Assembly: GCF_002017865.1 (NCBI RefSeq)
Contig: NZ_MTJN01000002.1
Span: 3,968,001 to 4,032,000, forward strand
From: Rhodoferax fermentans
GTDB taxonomy: Bacteria > Pseudomonadota > Gammaproteobacteria > Burkholderiales > Burkholderiaceae_C
DNA: 64,000 bases
Direction: 5' to 3'
This document shows, piece after piece, positions 44,687 through 53,697 of this stretch (position 1 is the stretch's first letter; each line of letters begins with the position of its first letter). The translations under genes were made by a program, and so were the position numbers. The notes under the pieces are model-generated. The model saw only the letters and a program-made list of their open reading frames with translations. It was not told the origin of the DNA and did no database searches.

Positions 44687-44706
44687 GTGGTAAAGTCTGT
44701 GGTAAT
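44687..44706 (+). repeat. GTGGTAA motif pair near attR
   Basis: GTGGTAAA at 44687-44694 and TGTGGTAAT at 44698-44706, in the same orientation and almost the same spacing as the pair at 38689-38709. A further single TGTGGTAA is at about 43616. Confidence 0.6.
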
Positions 44707-44776
44707 TTCAACCCCTGACTCAGCGGCAGGACCTTACAAATCAACAACTTAGGTGAACCAGTTTGATGCACAAACG

Positions 44777-44793
44777 CATCTCTCCGGCACCAT
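44777..44793 (+). other. attR core
   Basis: CATCTCTCCGGCACCAT, identical to the tRNA-Thr 3' end at 38614-38630. It marks the right edge of the element. Confidence 0.88.
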
Positions 44794-44802
44794 ACAAATC
44801 AA

Positions 44803-44838
44803 AAAATCCGCTACCTCACCCGTAGCGGATTTTTTTTG
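44803..44838 (+). terminator. Intrinsic terminator just outside attR
   Basis: AAAATCCGCTAC (44803-44814) pairs with GTAGCGGATTTT (44822-44833) and is followed by more T. It is probably the original tRNA-Thr terminator, now separated from the gene by the element. Confidence 0.85.
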
Positions 44839-44906
44839 GCTGACACTCTCACTGATGCTGCAACGATGAGCTCAAGGTCAACCGGATAGAAGGCAACACT
44901 CGCACC

Positions 44907-46667
44907 ATGGCCACCCAGAACACCAACCTGTCTTCCTTCATCTGGTCGGTTGCCGACCTGCTGCGTGGTGATTACAAACAATCCGAATACGGCAAGGTCA
45001 TCCTGCCTTTCACCGTGTTGCGCCGCCTGGACTGTGTGCTGGACCCCACCAAGGCCGATGTCCTGACTGAGAAAGCACGGCGCGAAAAAGCGGGCCTGAA
45101 CCCCGAGCCGTTTTTGCTGCGGGTGACAAACACCTACTTCTACAACACCTCGGACCTTGACCTCAAAAAGCTCATGGGGGACCCCGACCACATTGGTGAA
45201 AACCTGCGCGCCTACCTGCAGGCCTTCAGCCCGGCGGTGCGTGACATTTTTGAGAGTTTTGAGTTCCACACGCAGATCGACAAGCTGGCCAAGTCTGGCC
45301 TGCTCTACATGGTCACCGAGAAATTCGCCACCATCGACCTGCACCCCAACAACGTCAGCAATGCCGAAATGGGCGCGGTGTTTGAGGAACTGATCCGCAA
45401 GTTTGCCGAACTCTCCAACGAGACCGCCGGTGAACACTTCACCCCGCGTGAGGTCATCCGCCTGATGGTCAACCTGCTGTTCATCGAAGACGACCAGGCC
45501 CTGACCAAACCCGGCGTGGTGCGCAGCCTGTACGACCCCACGGCGGGCACCGGCGGCATGCTCAGCGTAGCCGGTGAACACTTGGGCCAACTCAACCCCG
45601 ATGCACGCTTGGTGATGTACGGCCAGGAACTCAACCCCGAGTCTTACGCCATCTGCAAGGCCGACATGCTGATCAAAGGCCAGGACATTGCCAACATCAT
45701 CTTTGGCAACACCTTGTCCAACGACGGCCTGCCCGGCAAGGTCTTTGACTACGCCCTGAGCAACCCGCCTTTTGGTGTCGAGTGGAAAAAAATCGAGGTG
45801 CTGATCCGCAAAGAAGCCGAAACCATGGGTGACCACGGCCGTTTTGGCCCCGGCCTGCCGCGTGTGAGCGACGGCTCGCTCCTGTTTTTGCTGCACCTGA
45901 TCGCCAAGATGCGCCCCGCCAAAGACGGTGGCAGCCGTTTTGGCATTGTGCTCAACGGCTCGCCGCTGTTCACCGGCGGCGCCGGCAGTGGCGAGAGTGA
46001 AATCCGCCGCTACGTGCTGGAGAGCGACCTGGTGGAGGCCATCATCGCCCTGCCCACCGACATGTTCTACAACACCGGCATCAGCACCTATGTCTGGATC
46101 GTCAGCAACCGCAAACCCGCCGCACGCAAAGGCAAGGTGCAGCTGATAGACGCCAGCAGCTTCTGGCAGAAGATGCGCAAAAGCCTGGGCTCCAAACGCA
46201 AAGAACTCAGCCCCGAACACATCGAGGACATCACCCGCCTGTTTGGTGACTTCCAGGAAGTCAGCCGCACGGTGGACGGCAGCCCGGTGCCGATCAGCCG
46301 CATTTTTGACAACGACGCCTTTGGTTACCACACCATCACCGTCGAGCGGCCCGAGCGTGATGCACAGGGCCAAGTGGTGCTGGGCAGCAAAGGCAAAAAC
46401 AAAGGCAAACCGGTGGCGGATGCCAGCCTGCGCGACACCGAAAACGTGCCGCTGAGCCAGGACATTGGTGAGTATTTCAAGCGCGAGGTCTTGCCACACG
46501 CGCCAGACGCCTGGATCGACACCGACAAAACCAAGGTGGGTTACGAGATCCCGTTCAACCGGCACTTTTACGTGTTCAAACCACCACGCCCGTTGGCCGA
46601 GATTGATGCGGAGTTAAAAGGGGTGACTGACCGCATCCTGAGCATGATCCAAGGACTCAGCGCATGA
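44907..46667 (+). CDS. hsdM: Type I restriction-modification methylase subunit
   Basis: A 586-residue N6-adenine methyltransferase. The N-terminal HsdM helical domain includes SSFIWSVADLLRGDYKQSEYG (FIWSVADLLRGDY) and EYGKVILPFTVLRRLD. The SAM-binding motif DPTAGTGGML is near residue 210 and the catalytic NPPFGVEW near 286; GEHFTPREVIRLMV precedes them. It joins HsdS to methylate the recognition site. The stop overlaps the next ATG (ATGA), the first link of a tight operon beginning 114 bp after attR. Confidence 0.96.
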   Translation: MATQNTNLSSFIWSVADLLRGDYKQSEYGKVILPFTVLRRLDCVLDPTKADVLTEKARREKAGLNPEPFLLRVTNTYFYNTSDLDLKKLMGDPDHIGENLRAYLQAFSPAVRDIFESFEFHTQIDKLAKSGLLYMVTEKFATIDLHPNNVSNAEMGAVFEELIRKFAELSNETAGEHFTPREVIRLMVNLLFIEDDQALTKPGVVRSLYDPTAGTGGMLSVAGEHLGQLNPDARLVMYGQELNPESYAICKADMLIKGQDIANIIFGNTLSNDGLPGKVFDYALSNPPFGVEWKKIEVLIRKEAETMGDHGRFGPGLPRVSDGSLLFLLHLIAKMRPAKDGGSRFGIVLNGSPLFTGGAGSGESEIRRYVLESDLVEAIIALPTDMFYNTGISTYVWIVSNRKPAARKGKVQLIDASSFWQKMRKSLGSKRKELSPEHIEDITRLFGDFQEVSRTVDGSPVPISRIFDNDAFGYHTITVERPERDAQGQVVLGSKGKNKGKPVADASLRDTENVPLSQDIGEYFKREVLPHAPDAWIDTDKTKVGYEIPFNRHFYVFKPPRPLAEIDAELKGVTDRILSMIQGLSA

Positions 46668-47692
46668 ACAATCTGCCCAGCACAACACCCGAAGACGGTT
46701 TTGCGCCCGTCATCGCGCTGATCCAGGCTGCCCGCGGGCGGGCCTACCAGGCCGTCAACACCACACTGATTGACCTGTACTGGCAGATTGGTGAACACAT
46801 CAGCCGCAAGATCGCCGCCGCCGAGTGGGGCGACGGCGTGGTGGACCAGTTGGCGGCCTATATCGCCCACACCCAGCCCGGACTGCGCGGCTTCACCCGC
46901 CCCAACCTGTTCCGCATGCGGCAGTTTTTTGAGACCTACCAGGGCGAAACAAAAATCTCGGCGCTGCTGAGACAACTACCGTGGACGCACAACCTCATCA
47001 TCCTCAGCCAGAGCAAACGCCCAGAAGAACGTGAGTTTTACCTGCGCATGGCCTTGCAGGAAAACTGGAGCAAGCGCGAACTGGAGCGTCAGCTCAAAGC
47101 CGCTTTGTTTGAACGCGTGGTGCTCAGCCCCGCAAAAGTCTCACCAGTGGTGAGACAAAGCCATCCGCAGGCGCTGCAAGTCTTCAAAGACGCTTACATG
47201 GTCGAATTTCTGGGCCTACCCGAGGGCCACAGCGAACGCGACCTGCACCAGGGTTTGCTGGCCAAACTCAAGGGCTTCTTGATCGAACTGGGCCGCGACT
47301 TTTGTTTTGTCGGCTCGGAGTTCCCGGTGCAAGTGGGTGGGCGTGATTTTGCGCTGGACCTGCTGTTCTTTCACCGTGGTCTGAACTGCCTGGTGGCGAT
47401 TGAACTCAAGGTGGGGCGTTTTGAGCCCGAATACCTTGGCAAGTTATCGTTTTATCTGGAGGCCTTGGACCGCGACGCCAAAAAGCCGCATGAAAACCCG
47501 GCCATCGGTGTGCTGCTGTGCGCCAGCAAAGACGACGAGGTCGTCGAATACGCCCTAAGCCGCACCGCATCACCCGCACTCATTGCCGCCTACGCCACGC
47601 AACTGCCCGACAAGGCCCTGCTGCAAAGCAAATTACATGAGTTTTACCTGCAGGATGCGGGCGACGCAGCCGATGCCGGAGAGGACTTATGA
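46664..47692 (+). CDS. DUF1016 (YhcG-type) PD-(D/E)XK nuclease family protein
   Basis: A 342-residue protein: N-terminal DUF1016 helical domain (LYWQIGEHISRKIA, GFTRPNLFRMRQFF, LPWTHNLIILSQ) and C-terminal nuclease domain (FALDLLFFHRGLNCLVAIELKVGRFEPEYLGKL, with D...E-x-K in FALDLLF and AIELKVG). It is frequently encoded inside type I restriction operons; its role there is not settled. It overlaps hsdM and hsdS by four bases each. A fragment of a relative lies at 16426-16680. Confidence 0.93.
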   Translation: MNNLPSTTPEDGFAPVIALIQAARGRAYQAVNTTLIDLYWQIGEHISRKIAAAEWGDGVVDQLAAYIAHTQPGLRGFTRPNLFRMRQFFETYQGETKISALLRQLPWTHNLIILSQSKRPEEREFYLRMALQENWSKRELERQLKAALFERVVLSPAKVSPVVRQSHPQALQVFKDAYMVEFLGLPEGHSERDLHQGLLAKLKGFLIELGRDFCFVGSEFPVQVGGRDFALDLLFFHRGLNCLVAIELKVGRFEPEYLGKLSFYLEALDRDAKKPHENPAIGVLLCASKDDEVVEYALSRTASPALIAAYATQLPDKALLQSKLHEFYLQDAGDAADAGEDL

Positions 47693-48969
47693 GTTTTCCG
47701 CGGTATCCGGCCTACAAGGACAGTGGTGTGGAATGGTTGGGGGAGGTGCCGGGGCATTGGGCATCTGTTCCTTTGAAAACGATCATTGACCAAATTGAAT
47801 CCGGCGTGAGTGTCAACGCAGTTGATACACCTGCCACAGCAGATGAATCAGGTGTTCTCAAGACAAGTTGTGTTTATCACGGCGATTTTGACGCCTCAGA
47901 GAACAAGGCCGTTGTGCAGAATGAGTACGACCGACTGGCTTGTCCCGTGACCGCTAACACGCTGATTGTTAGCCGAATGAACACGCCCGATCTGGTCGGT
48001 GCAGCTGGTTTGGTTCGCCTGAGCCAGCCACATCTATTCTTGCCGGATAGGTTGTGGCAAGTCCACTTTCGAGACTCAGACCCCCGATATGTCCACTATT
48101 GGACCCGGACACCGTCCTATCGTGCGCAAGTTCAAGTTGTCTGTGCTGGCACAAGCTCAAGCATGCAAAACCTATCGCAAGAGGACTTCCGCAGCTTTCT
48201 CATTACCCGCCCGCCCCTGTCCGAACAAAGCCAAATCGCCGCCTTCCTGGACCGCGAAACCGCGAAGATTGATGCGCTGGTGACAGAGCAGCGGCGGTTG
48301 ATGGAGCTACTGAAAGAAAAGCGTCAGGCCGTCATCTCCCACGCCGTCACCCGAGGCCTCAACCCCGAAGCCCCAATGAAGCCGTCCGGCATCGAATGGC
48401 TGGGGGATGTGCCGGAGCATTGGGAGGTGCTAAAACTCAAGTTTCTTTGTGAGATTCAGACGGGCGATAAAGATACTGAGAATGCAGTGGATAACGGTAT
48501 ATATCCGTTCTTCGTCCGTTCCCAAACGGTCGAACGAATTAATTCAATGTCTTTCGATTGCGAAGCGATCCTCACTGCGGGTGATGGCGTTGGCGTTGGG
48601 AAGGTCTTTCACTATCACAACGGCCCATTTGACTTCCACCAACGCGTCTACATGATGAATAACTTCAAGAATGTTTCAGGTCCTTACCTGTTCCACTTCT
48701 TCCGCGAAAACTTTTACAAAGTGGCACTTGAAGGTGGAGCCAAATCTACTGTTGACTCCTTGCGTCGCCCAATGTTCATGAACTTCACCGTCTGCGTTCC
48801 GACCAAAGCAGAGCAAGCCGCAATCGTGGTCGAGATTGAAAAAACTGCGACGCAGTTCGACACTCTCACCACCGAAGCCCAACACGCCATCGACCTGCTG
48901 CAAGAGCGCCGCACCGCGTTGATCTCCGCCGCCGTCACCGGCCAGATCGATGTGCGAAGCGCCGTGTAG
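47689..48969 (+). CDS. hsdS: Type I restriction-modification specificity subunit
   Basis: A 426-residue HsdS with two half-repeats, each starting with a WLGEVPxHW motif (residues 16-24, and WLGDVPEHWEV near 235), a target-recognition domain, and a conserved helix (IAAFLDRETAKIDALV near 188; IVVEIEKTATQFDTLT near 385). The two recognition domains are lower in GC than the repeats, as usual for exchanged specificity segments. It recognises a bipartite DNA site for HsdM and HsdR. Confidence 0.95.
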   Translation: MSFPRYPAYKDSGVEWLGEVPGHWASVPLKTIIDQIESGVSVNAVDTPATADESGVLKTSCVYHGDFDASENKAVVQNEYDRLACPVTANTLIVSRMNTPDLVGAAGLVRLSQPHLFLPDRLWQVHFRDSDPRYVHYWTRTPSYRAQVQVVCAGTSSSMQNLSQEDFRSFLITRPPLSEQSQIAAFLDRETAKIDALVTEQRRLMELLKEKRQAVISHAVTRGLNPEAPMKPSGIEWLGDVPEHWEVLKLKFLCEIQTGDKDTENAVDNGIYPFFVRSQTVERINSMSFDCEAILTAGDGVGVGKVFHYHNGPFDFHQRVYMMNNFKNVSGPYLFHFFRENFYKVALEGGAKSTVDSLRRPMFMNFTVCVPTKAEQAAIVVEIEKTATQFDTLTTEAQHAIDLLQERRTALISAAVTGQIDVRSAV

Positions 48970-48978
48970 TCACTATGT

Positions 48979-49026
48979 AATATGTAGCTGTATGCCCTCA
49001 TTGAATAAGGGCCAGAAGCCAATTTC
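48979..49026 (+). repeat. Dispersed repeat after hsdS
   Basis: ATGTAGCTGTATGCCC, then GAATAAGGGCCAGAAGCC. It lies between hsdS and the toxin-antitoxin genes. Confidence 0.78.
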
Positions 49027-49058
49027 CTCAAAATTTGTCAGCCAGACACGTTTCAACA

Positions 49059-49088
49059 TTGGACTTACCGTGTGATCAATCGTATGAT
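49059..49088 (+). promoter_or_regulatory. Putative sigma-70 promoter of the toxin-antitoxin pair
   Basis: TTGGAC at 49059-49064 and TATGAT at 49083-49088 with an 18-bp spacer, 36 bp before the antitoxin ATG. The spacer holds ATCAATCGTATGAT-like imperfect symmetry, a possible site for autorepression. Confidence 0.5.
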
Positions 49089-49123
49089 TTATCGGCCGTT
49101 TTACAACATGTTAGGAGCGTGCC

Positions 49124-49378
49124 ATGCCCCACATCAGCGCCAACGACCTCAAAACCAAAGGTATTTCAGCCATTGAACTGGCCCTGAGCACGGCGCCTGA
49201 GGCGATTGTGTCGGTGCGTGGCAAAGACAAGTTTGTGGTGATGGACATGGCGCATTACCACTACCTGCGTGAATGTGAGCTGGACGCCGCGCTGGCCCAG
49301 ACGCGCGCCGACCTGGCGGCAGGGCGCGCGGTGCAAGAGTCGCCCGAAGCGCACCTGGCGCGGCTGGACGCGATGTGA
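49124..49378 (+). CDS. Phd/YefM-family antitoxin
   Basis: An 84-residue protein with the Phd/YefM DNA-binding fold: ISANDLKTKGISAIELAL at the start and EAIVSVRGKDKFVVMDMAHYHYL in the middle (part EAIVSVRGKDKFVVMD), then a C-terminal toxin-binding helix. It should neutralise the downstream toxin and repress its own promoter. The start follows AGGAGCG. Its ATGTGA end overlaps the GTG start of the toxin. Confidence 0.87.
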   Translation: MPHISANDLKTKGISAIELALSTAPEAIVSVRGKDKFVVMDMAHYHYLRECELDAALAQTRADLAAGRAVQESPEAHLARLDAM

Positions 49379-49674
49379 ACCCGGCTGCGGTGCCCAAGAT
49401 GCCTTTTGCACTGGTCTTCACCGAACACTACAACCGCCGGGCGGCACGTTTCTTAAAACGCCACCCCGACCTGCGCCAGCAATACCTCAAAACCCTGCAA
49501 GTGCTGGAGGCCAACCCGGCCCACCCGTCGCTGCGGCTGCACCCTTTGCGTGGCAAGCTGGACGGTCTGCATTCGGTGTCCATCAACTTGTCGTACCGGA
49601 TCACGCTGGAGCTGTTGATTCAAGACAGCCAGATCATCCCGGTGAACGTGGGCGACCATGATGCGGTGTATTAA
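49375..49674 (+). CDS. RelE/YafQ-type toxin
   Basis: A 99-residue basic protein of the RelE/ParE superfamily: FTEHYNRRAARFLKRHPDLR, LRLHPLRGKLDGLHSVSINLSYRI (in part LHPLRGKLDGLHSVS) and the closing IIPVNVGDHDAVY. The ending GDHDxVY is typical of YafQ-like ribosome-dependent RNases. Start GTG 49375 overlaps the antitoxin stop; ATG 49399 is possible. The pair interrupts the restriction operon between hsdS and hsdR. Confidence 0.85.
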   Translation: MNPAAVPKMPFALVFTEHYNRRAARFLKRHPDLRQQYLKTLQVLEANPAHPSLRLHPLRGKLDGLHSVSINLSYRITLELLIQDSQIIPVNVGDHDAVY

Positions 49675-49683
49675 AAACATTCA

Positions 49684-49730
49684 TTTTGATAGCTACTTGC
49701 CCTTATATCAAAAGGGCTAGAGGCTGATTT
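49684..49730 (+). repeat. Dispersed repeat between toxin and hsdR
   Basis: TTGATAGCTACTTGCCC, then ATCAAAAGGGCTAGAGGC and TGATTT, one of the best copies. It ends 30 bp before the hsdR ATG. Confidence 0.85.
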
Positions 49731-49759
49731 GGCCTATAAAAACAAACCCAGGGACGGTT

Positions 49760-52700
49760 ATGAGCCTGCACAAAGAGATCAGCTTCGAGACGGAAATTTG
49801 CCAACACCTGGGCAGCCACGGCTGGCTCTACGCTGAGGGTGACGCCGCAGCTTATGACCGCAACCGCGCCCTCTTCCCCGCCGATGTGCTGGCCTGGGTG
49901 CAAACCACACAGCCCAAAGCCTGGGACACCCTGGTCAAAAACCACGGCGCCAAGGCCGAAGACACCTTGCTCACCCGCCTGCGTGACCAGCTGGACCAGC
50001 GTGGCACGCTGGATGTGCTGCGCCACGGTGTGGAGTTGCTGGGCCTCAAAGCGCCGTTGACCCTGGCCCAATTCAAACCGGCGCTGGCCATCAACCCCGA
50101 CATCCTGGCGCGCTATGCGGCCAACCGGCTGCGTGTAGTGCGCCAGGTGCGTTACTCGCTATTCTGTGAAAACAGCATCGACCTGGTGCTGTTTTTGAAC
50201 GGCCTGCCGGTGGCCACGGTGGAACTCAAAACCGACTTCACCCAGAGCATCAACGACGCCATTGACCAGTACCGCTTTGACCGCCAGCCGCGGCCCAAGG
50301 GTCAGGCGGCGGAGCCCTTGTTGTTATTCCCTTCAGGCGCCTTGATCCACTTTGCGGTGAGCAACCAAGAGGTGGCGATGGTCACCAAGCTGGCTGGCCC
50401 GGCCACGGTGTTCCTGCCGTTTAACCTGGGGGATGACGGTGCCGCCGGTAACCCGGTGAACCCAGCTGGTGGCCACCGCACCGCCTACCTGTGGGAACAG
50501 GTCTGGGCGCGTGAGAGCTGGCTGGAGATTTTGGGCCGCTACCTGATCGCCCGGCGCGACAAGAAAAAGCAGATTGAGGCCATCATCTTCCCGCGCTACC
50601 ACCAGCTGGACGTGACGCGCAAGCTGCAGGCGGCGGTGCTCAACGATGGGCCGGGCAGCAAATATCTGATCCAGCACAGCGCGGGCTCGGGCAAGACCAA
50701 TTCGATTGCCTGGACCGCGCACTTTCTGGCCGAGTTGCATAACGCGGCCAAGAAGAAGGTGTTTGACACCGTGCTGGTGGTGTCAGACCGCAATGTGATT
50801 GACGCGCAGCTGCAGGAAGCGCTGTTTGACTTTCAGCGCATCAGCGGTGTGGTGGCCACCATCACCAACCAGGACGGCAGCAAAAGTGGCAAGCTGGCCG
50901 AGGCGCTGTCGGGTGACAAGAAAATTGTGGTCTGCACGATCCAGACCTTTCCGTTTGCGCTGGAGGCGGTGCGCAAGCTGGCCGCCACCCAAGGCAAACG
51001 GTTTGTCGTGATTGCCGACGAGGCGCACAGCTCCCAAACCGGTGAAGCCGCCAGCAAACTCAAAGCGGTGCTGAGCCCCGAAGAACTGCAAGAGATCAAC
51101 GACGGTGGCGAGGTCAGCTTTGAGGCCGTTTTGGCCAGCCAGATGGCCAACCGTGCGGAGGACGGTGGCATCACCTTTGTGGCCTTCACCGCCACACCCA
51201 AGAACAAAACGCTGGAGCTGTTTGGCACCCGGCCCGACCCCAGCCGCAAACCGGCGCCCGACAACCTGCCGCTGCCGTTTCATGTGTACTCCATGCGCCA
51301 GGCGATTGAGGAAGGTTTTATTCTGGACGTGTTGCAGAACTACACACCCTACAAACTGGCGTTCAAACTGGCCCACAACGGCCAAGAGATGGACGAGCGC
51401 GAGGTGGAGCGCAACGCCGCGTTAAAAGGCATCATGGGCTGGGTGCGGCTGCACCCGTACAACATCGCCCAGAAGGTCGAAGTGGTGGTGGAACACTTCC
51501 GCGAATTTGTGTCCCCCTTGCTGCAGGGCAAGGCCAAAGCCATGGTGGTGGTGGGCAGCCGCCTGGAGGCGGTGCGCTGGCAACTGGCGGTGAGCAAGTA
51601 CGTCAAGGAGCGCGGCTACGCCATTGGCACGCTGGTGGCGTTCTCAGGCGAGGTGAATGACAAAACCGCTGGTGAAGAACCCTTCACCGAAAACAGCAAG
51701 CTGCTGAACCCGCGTCTGTTGGGCCGCGACATCCGCGAAGCGTTCAAGGGCCATGAGTACCAGATCCTGCTGGTGGCCAACAAATTCCAGACCGGGTTTG
51801 ACCAACCGCTGCTGTGTGGCATGTATGTGGACAAGCGCCTGGCGGGCATCCAGGCGGTGCAAACGCTGAGCCGCCTGAACCGCGCGCACCCGGGCAAAGA
51901 CACCACCTATGTGCTGGACTTTGTCAACGACCCGGACGAGGTGCTGGCCGCCTTCAAGACCTACCACACCACCGCAGAACTCAGCGCCACCACCGACCCG
52001 AACCTGGTCTTTAACCTGCGCGCCAAGCTGGATGGCGCGGGGCACTACGACGACTTTGAGGTGGACCGTGTGGTGGCGGTGGAACTGAACCCCAACGCCA
52101 AACAGAGTGATCTGATCAAGGCGCTGGAGCCGGTGCAAGACCGGCTGATGAAACGCTACAAGGCAGCGCAGGCTGCACTGGCGGCGGCCAAAACCCATGC
52201 CGATGCCAGCGCCACCAAGGCGGCCCAGGACGAACTGGATGCGCTGGTGCTGTTCAAGGGCGATATGGGGGCGTATCTGCGGCTCTACACCTTCTTGTCG
52301 CAGATTTTTGATTACGGCAACACCGGGATTGAGAAACGCGCTATCTTCTTCAAACGTCTGCTGCCGCTACTGGAGTTTGGCCGTGAACGTGAAGGCATCG
52401 ACCTGTCCAAGGTGGTGCTGACGCACCATCACCTCAAAGATCAGGGCAGCCGCGCCCTGCCCTTGTCGCAGGGCGAAACACCCAAGTTGGCGCCCATCAC
52501 CGAGGCGGGTAGCGGCAGTGTGCAGGAGCAGCAAAAGGTCTACATGGCCGAGCTGATCAGCAAGCTCAATGACCTGTTTGGCAACGACACCAGCGAGCAG
52601 GACCAACTGCGTTATGTGAATGGCACCCTGCTGGGCAAGGTCAGCGAGTCCAAAACGCTGCAACAGCAAGCGGCCAACAACTCGAAAGAACAGTTTGCCA

Positions 52701-52891
52701 ACTCACCTGACCTGCACACCGAGGTGCAAAACGCCATCATTGAGTCGTATGACGCACACACCATCATGAGCACCCAGGCGCTGAACTCGCCGATTGTGCT
52801 GCGCGGCATTCTGGATGTGTTGCTGAACCACTCGGGTTTGTATGAAACGCTGCGGAGACGGGCTTCGTTGGATCCACTGTCAACCCACTGA
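49760..52891 (+). CDS. hsdR: Type I restriction enzyme endonuclease/translocase subunit
   Basis: A 1043-residue HsdR. The N-terminal nuclease has Asp141 (NSIDLVLFLNG), Glu155 and Lys157 (VATVELKTDF) and the QxxxY helix (AIDQYRF). The SF2 motor has Walker A QHSAGSGKTNSI near residue 306, DEAH in VIADEAHSSQTG near residue 421, VAFTATPKNK near 475 and QTLSRLNRAHPGKD near 705. It translocates and cuts unmodified DNA. The frame is intact. A toxin-antitoxin pair and two repeats separate it from hsdS. Confidence 0.97.
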   Translation: MSLHKEISFETEICQHLGSHGWLYAEGDAAAYDRNRALFPADVLAWVQTTQPKAWDTLVKNHGAKAEDTLLTRLRDQLDQRGTLDVLRHGVELLGLKAPLTLAQFKPALAINPDILARYAANRLRVVRQVRYSLFCENSIDLVLFLNGLPVATVELKTDFTQSINDAIDQYRFDRQPRPKGQAAEPLLLFPSGALIHFAVSNQEVAMVTKLAGPATVFLPFNLGDDGAAGNPVNPAGGHRTAYLWEQVWARESWLEILGRYLIARRDKKKQIEAIIFPRYHQLDVTRKLQAAVLNDGPGSKYLIQHSAGSGKTNSIAWTAHFLAELHNAAKKKVFDTVLVVSDRNVIDAQLQEALFDFQRISGVVATITNQDGSKSGKLAEALSGDKKIVVCTIQTFPFALEAVRKLAATQGKRFVVIADEAHSSQTGEAASKLKAVLSPEELQEINDGGEVSFEAVLASQMANRAEDGGITFVAFTATPKNKTLELFGTRPDPSRKPAPDNLPLPFHVYSMRQAIEEGFILDVLQNYTPYKLAFKLAHNGQEMDEREVERNAALKGIMGWVRLHPYNIAQKVEVVVEHFREFVSPLLQGKAKAMVVVGSRLEAVRWQLAVSKYVKERGYAIGTLVAFSGEVNDKTAGEEPFTENSKLLNPRLLGRDIREAFKGHEYQILLVANKFQTGFDQPLLCGMYVDKRLAGIQAVQTLSRLNRAHPGKDTTYVLDFVNDPDEVLAAFKTYHTTAELSATTDPNLVFNLRAKLDGAGHYDDFEVDRVVAVELNPNAKQSDLIKALEPVQDRLMKRYKAAQAALAAAKTHADASATKAAQDELDALVLFKGDMGAYLRLYTFLSQIFDYGNTGIEKRAIFFKRLLPLLEFGREREGIDLSKVVLTHHHLKDQGSRALPLSQGETPKLAPITEAGSGSVQEQQKVYMAELISKLNDLFGNDTSEQDQLRYVNGTLLGKVSESKTLQQQAANNSKEQFANSPDLHTEVQNAIIESYDAHTIMSTQALNSPIVLRGILDVLLNHSGLYETLRRRASLDPLSTH

Positions 52892-53009
52892 CACAAACCA
52901 CCTTGACAATCAGCAGCAGTCGCGAAGTGGCCAAGCCAGACAGCGGCGAGGGGTCGGGGGGTGTTTAAGCACCTCCCTCTCCGTCTAATTCAGCAACTTG
53001 AGGACGCGT

Positions 53010-53606
53010 TTAACGCACTGCCCGCTGGGGCAACATGCTTTTGAGCACGCCGTCCTTGAGGATCACGTGGTGGTAAATCGCCGCCACGGCATGGATACCG
53101 GCCAGCCACATGATGGCGTCGCCCAGGGTTTCATGCACTTCACCCCAGTCGGCCAGATCGGCCAGAGCCGAGTTGGCAATCAGGGGCATTTGATCAACCC
53201 GCAAGCCACCCAGCAGGGTCAGCGGATGGCCTTCGCTGCCCAGCGCCAGCACGGCAGAGATGGGCAGGGCCAGCATCAGCGCCCACAGCGCCAGATGCGC
53301 CGCTTTGGACGCCAGATGCATCCAGCTGGCCATGCTGATCTGGGGTGCGGCGGGCCGCACAGCCACCCACAACAGGCGCAGCACGGTCAAACCAAACACC
53401 ACCATGCCCAGGGTTTCGTGCCAGACGATGCCGCTGAGGGTGGCGGGGTCAACACCGTTGCGCATCAGGCGGCCAAAACCTTCTGGCGCCAGCACAAAGG
53501 CAATGGTCACCGCGATGGCGGTAAGCCAGTGGAAAGCCCGGCTCAGCGGGTCGTAATGGGTGGTGGTTGTAGGGGTCATGGTCTGCTCGTCAAACGAAAA
53601 GGCCAT
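53010..53606 (-). CDS. Cytochrome b561 family protein
   Basis: A 198-residue membrane protein with four helices and the expected heme-ligand histidines: SRAFHWLTAIAVTIAF near residue 22, WHETLGMVVFGLTVLRLLW near 62, HLALWALMLALPISA and GIHAVAAIYHHVILKDG near 169. It is an inner-membrane electron carrier, possibly to quinone or superoxide. The start at 53579 (MTPTTTT) is an alternative. It stands alone. Confidence 0.9.
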   Translation of the reverse strand: MAFSFDEQTMTPTTTTHYDPLSRAFHWLTAIAVTIAFVLAPEGFGRLMRNGVDPATLSGIVWHETLGMVVFGLTVLRLLWVAVRPAAPQISMASWMHLASKAAHLALWALMLALPISAVLALGSEGHPLTLLGGLRVDQMPLIANSALADLADWGEVHETLGDAIMWLAGIHAVAAIYHHVILKDGVLKSMLPQRAVR

Positions 53607-53697
53607 TGTGGGTTTCTTAAATTAACAAACTCTTAAGCCCCCACAGCGCCCCCGCTGTGAACACAGCCGCCTGGCCGCCGCAGCGGCCAGGGTTTGA

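Larger units (their letters stand above)
38614..44793 (+). mobile_element. Integrative element in tRNA-Thr, about 6.2 kb
   Basis: The bounds are the direct repeats CATCTCTCCGGCACCAT at 38614-38630 (tRNA 3' end, attL) and 44777-44793 (attR). A tyrosine integrase gene starts 85 bp inside the left end. Inside are antirepressor-type genes, a serine recombinase, unknown genes and a probable nuclease. No capsid, tail or conjugation genes are visible, so it resembles a satellite or small genomic island. Confidence 0.9.

Noticed and set aside
53640..53697. GC hairpin after the ABC ATPase gene as intrinsic terminator
   Set aside because: A stem CCTGGCCGC/GCGGCCAGG is present but no T run follows on the minus strand, so termination is uncertain.
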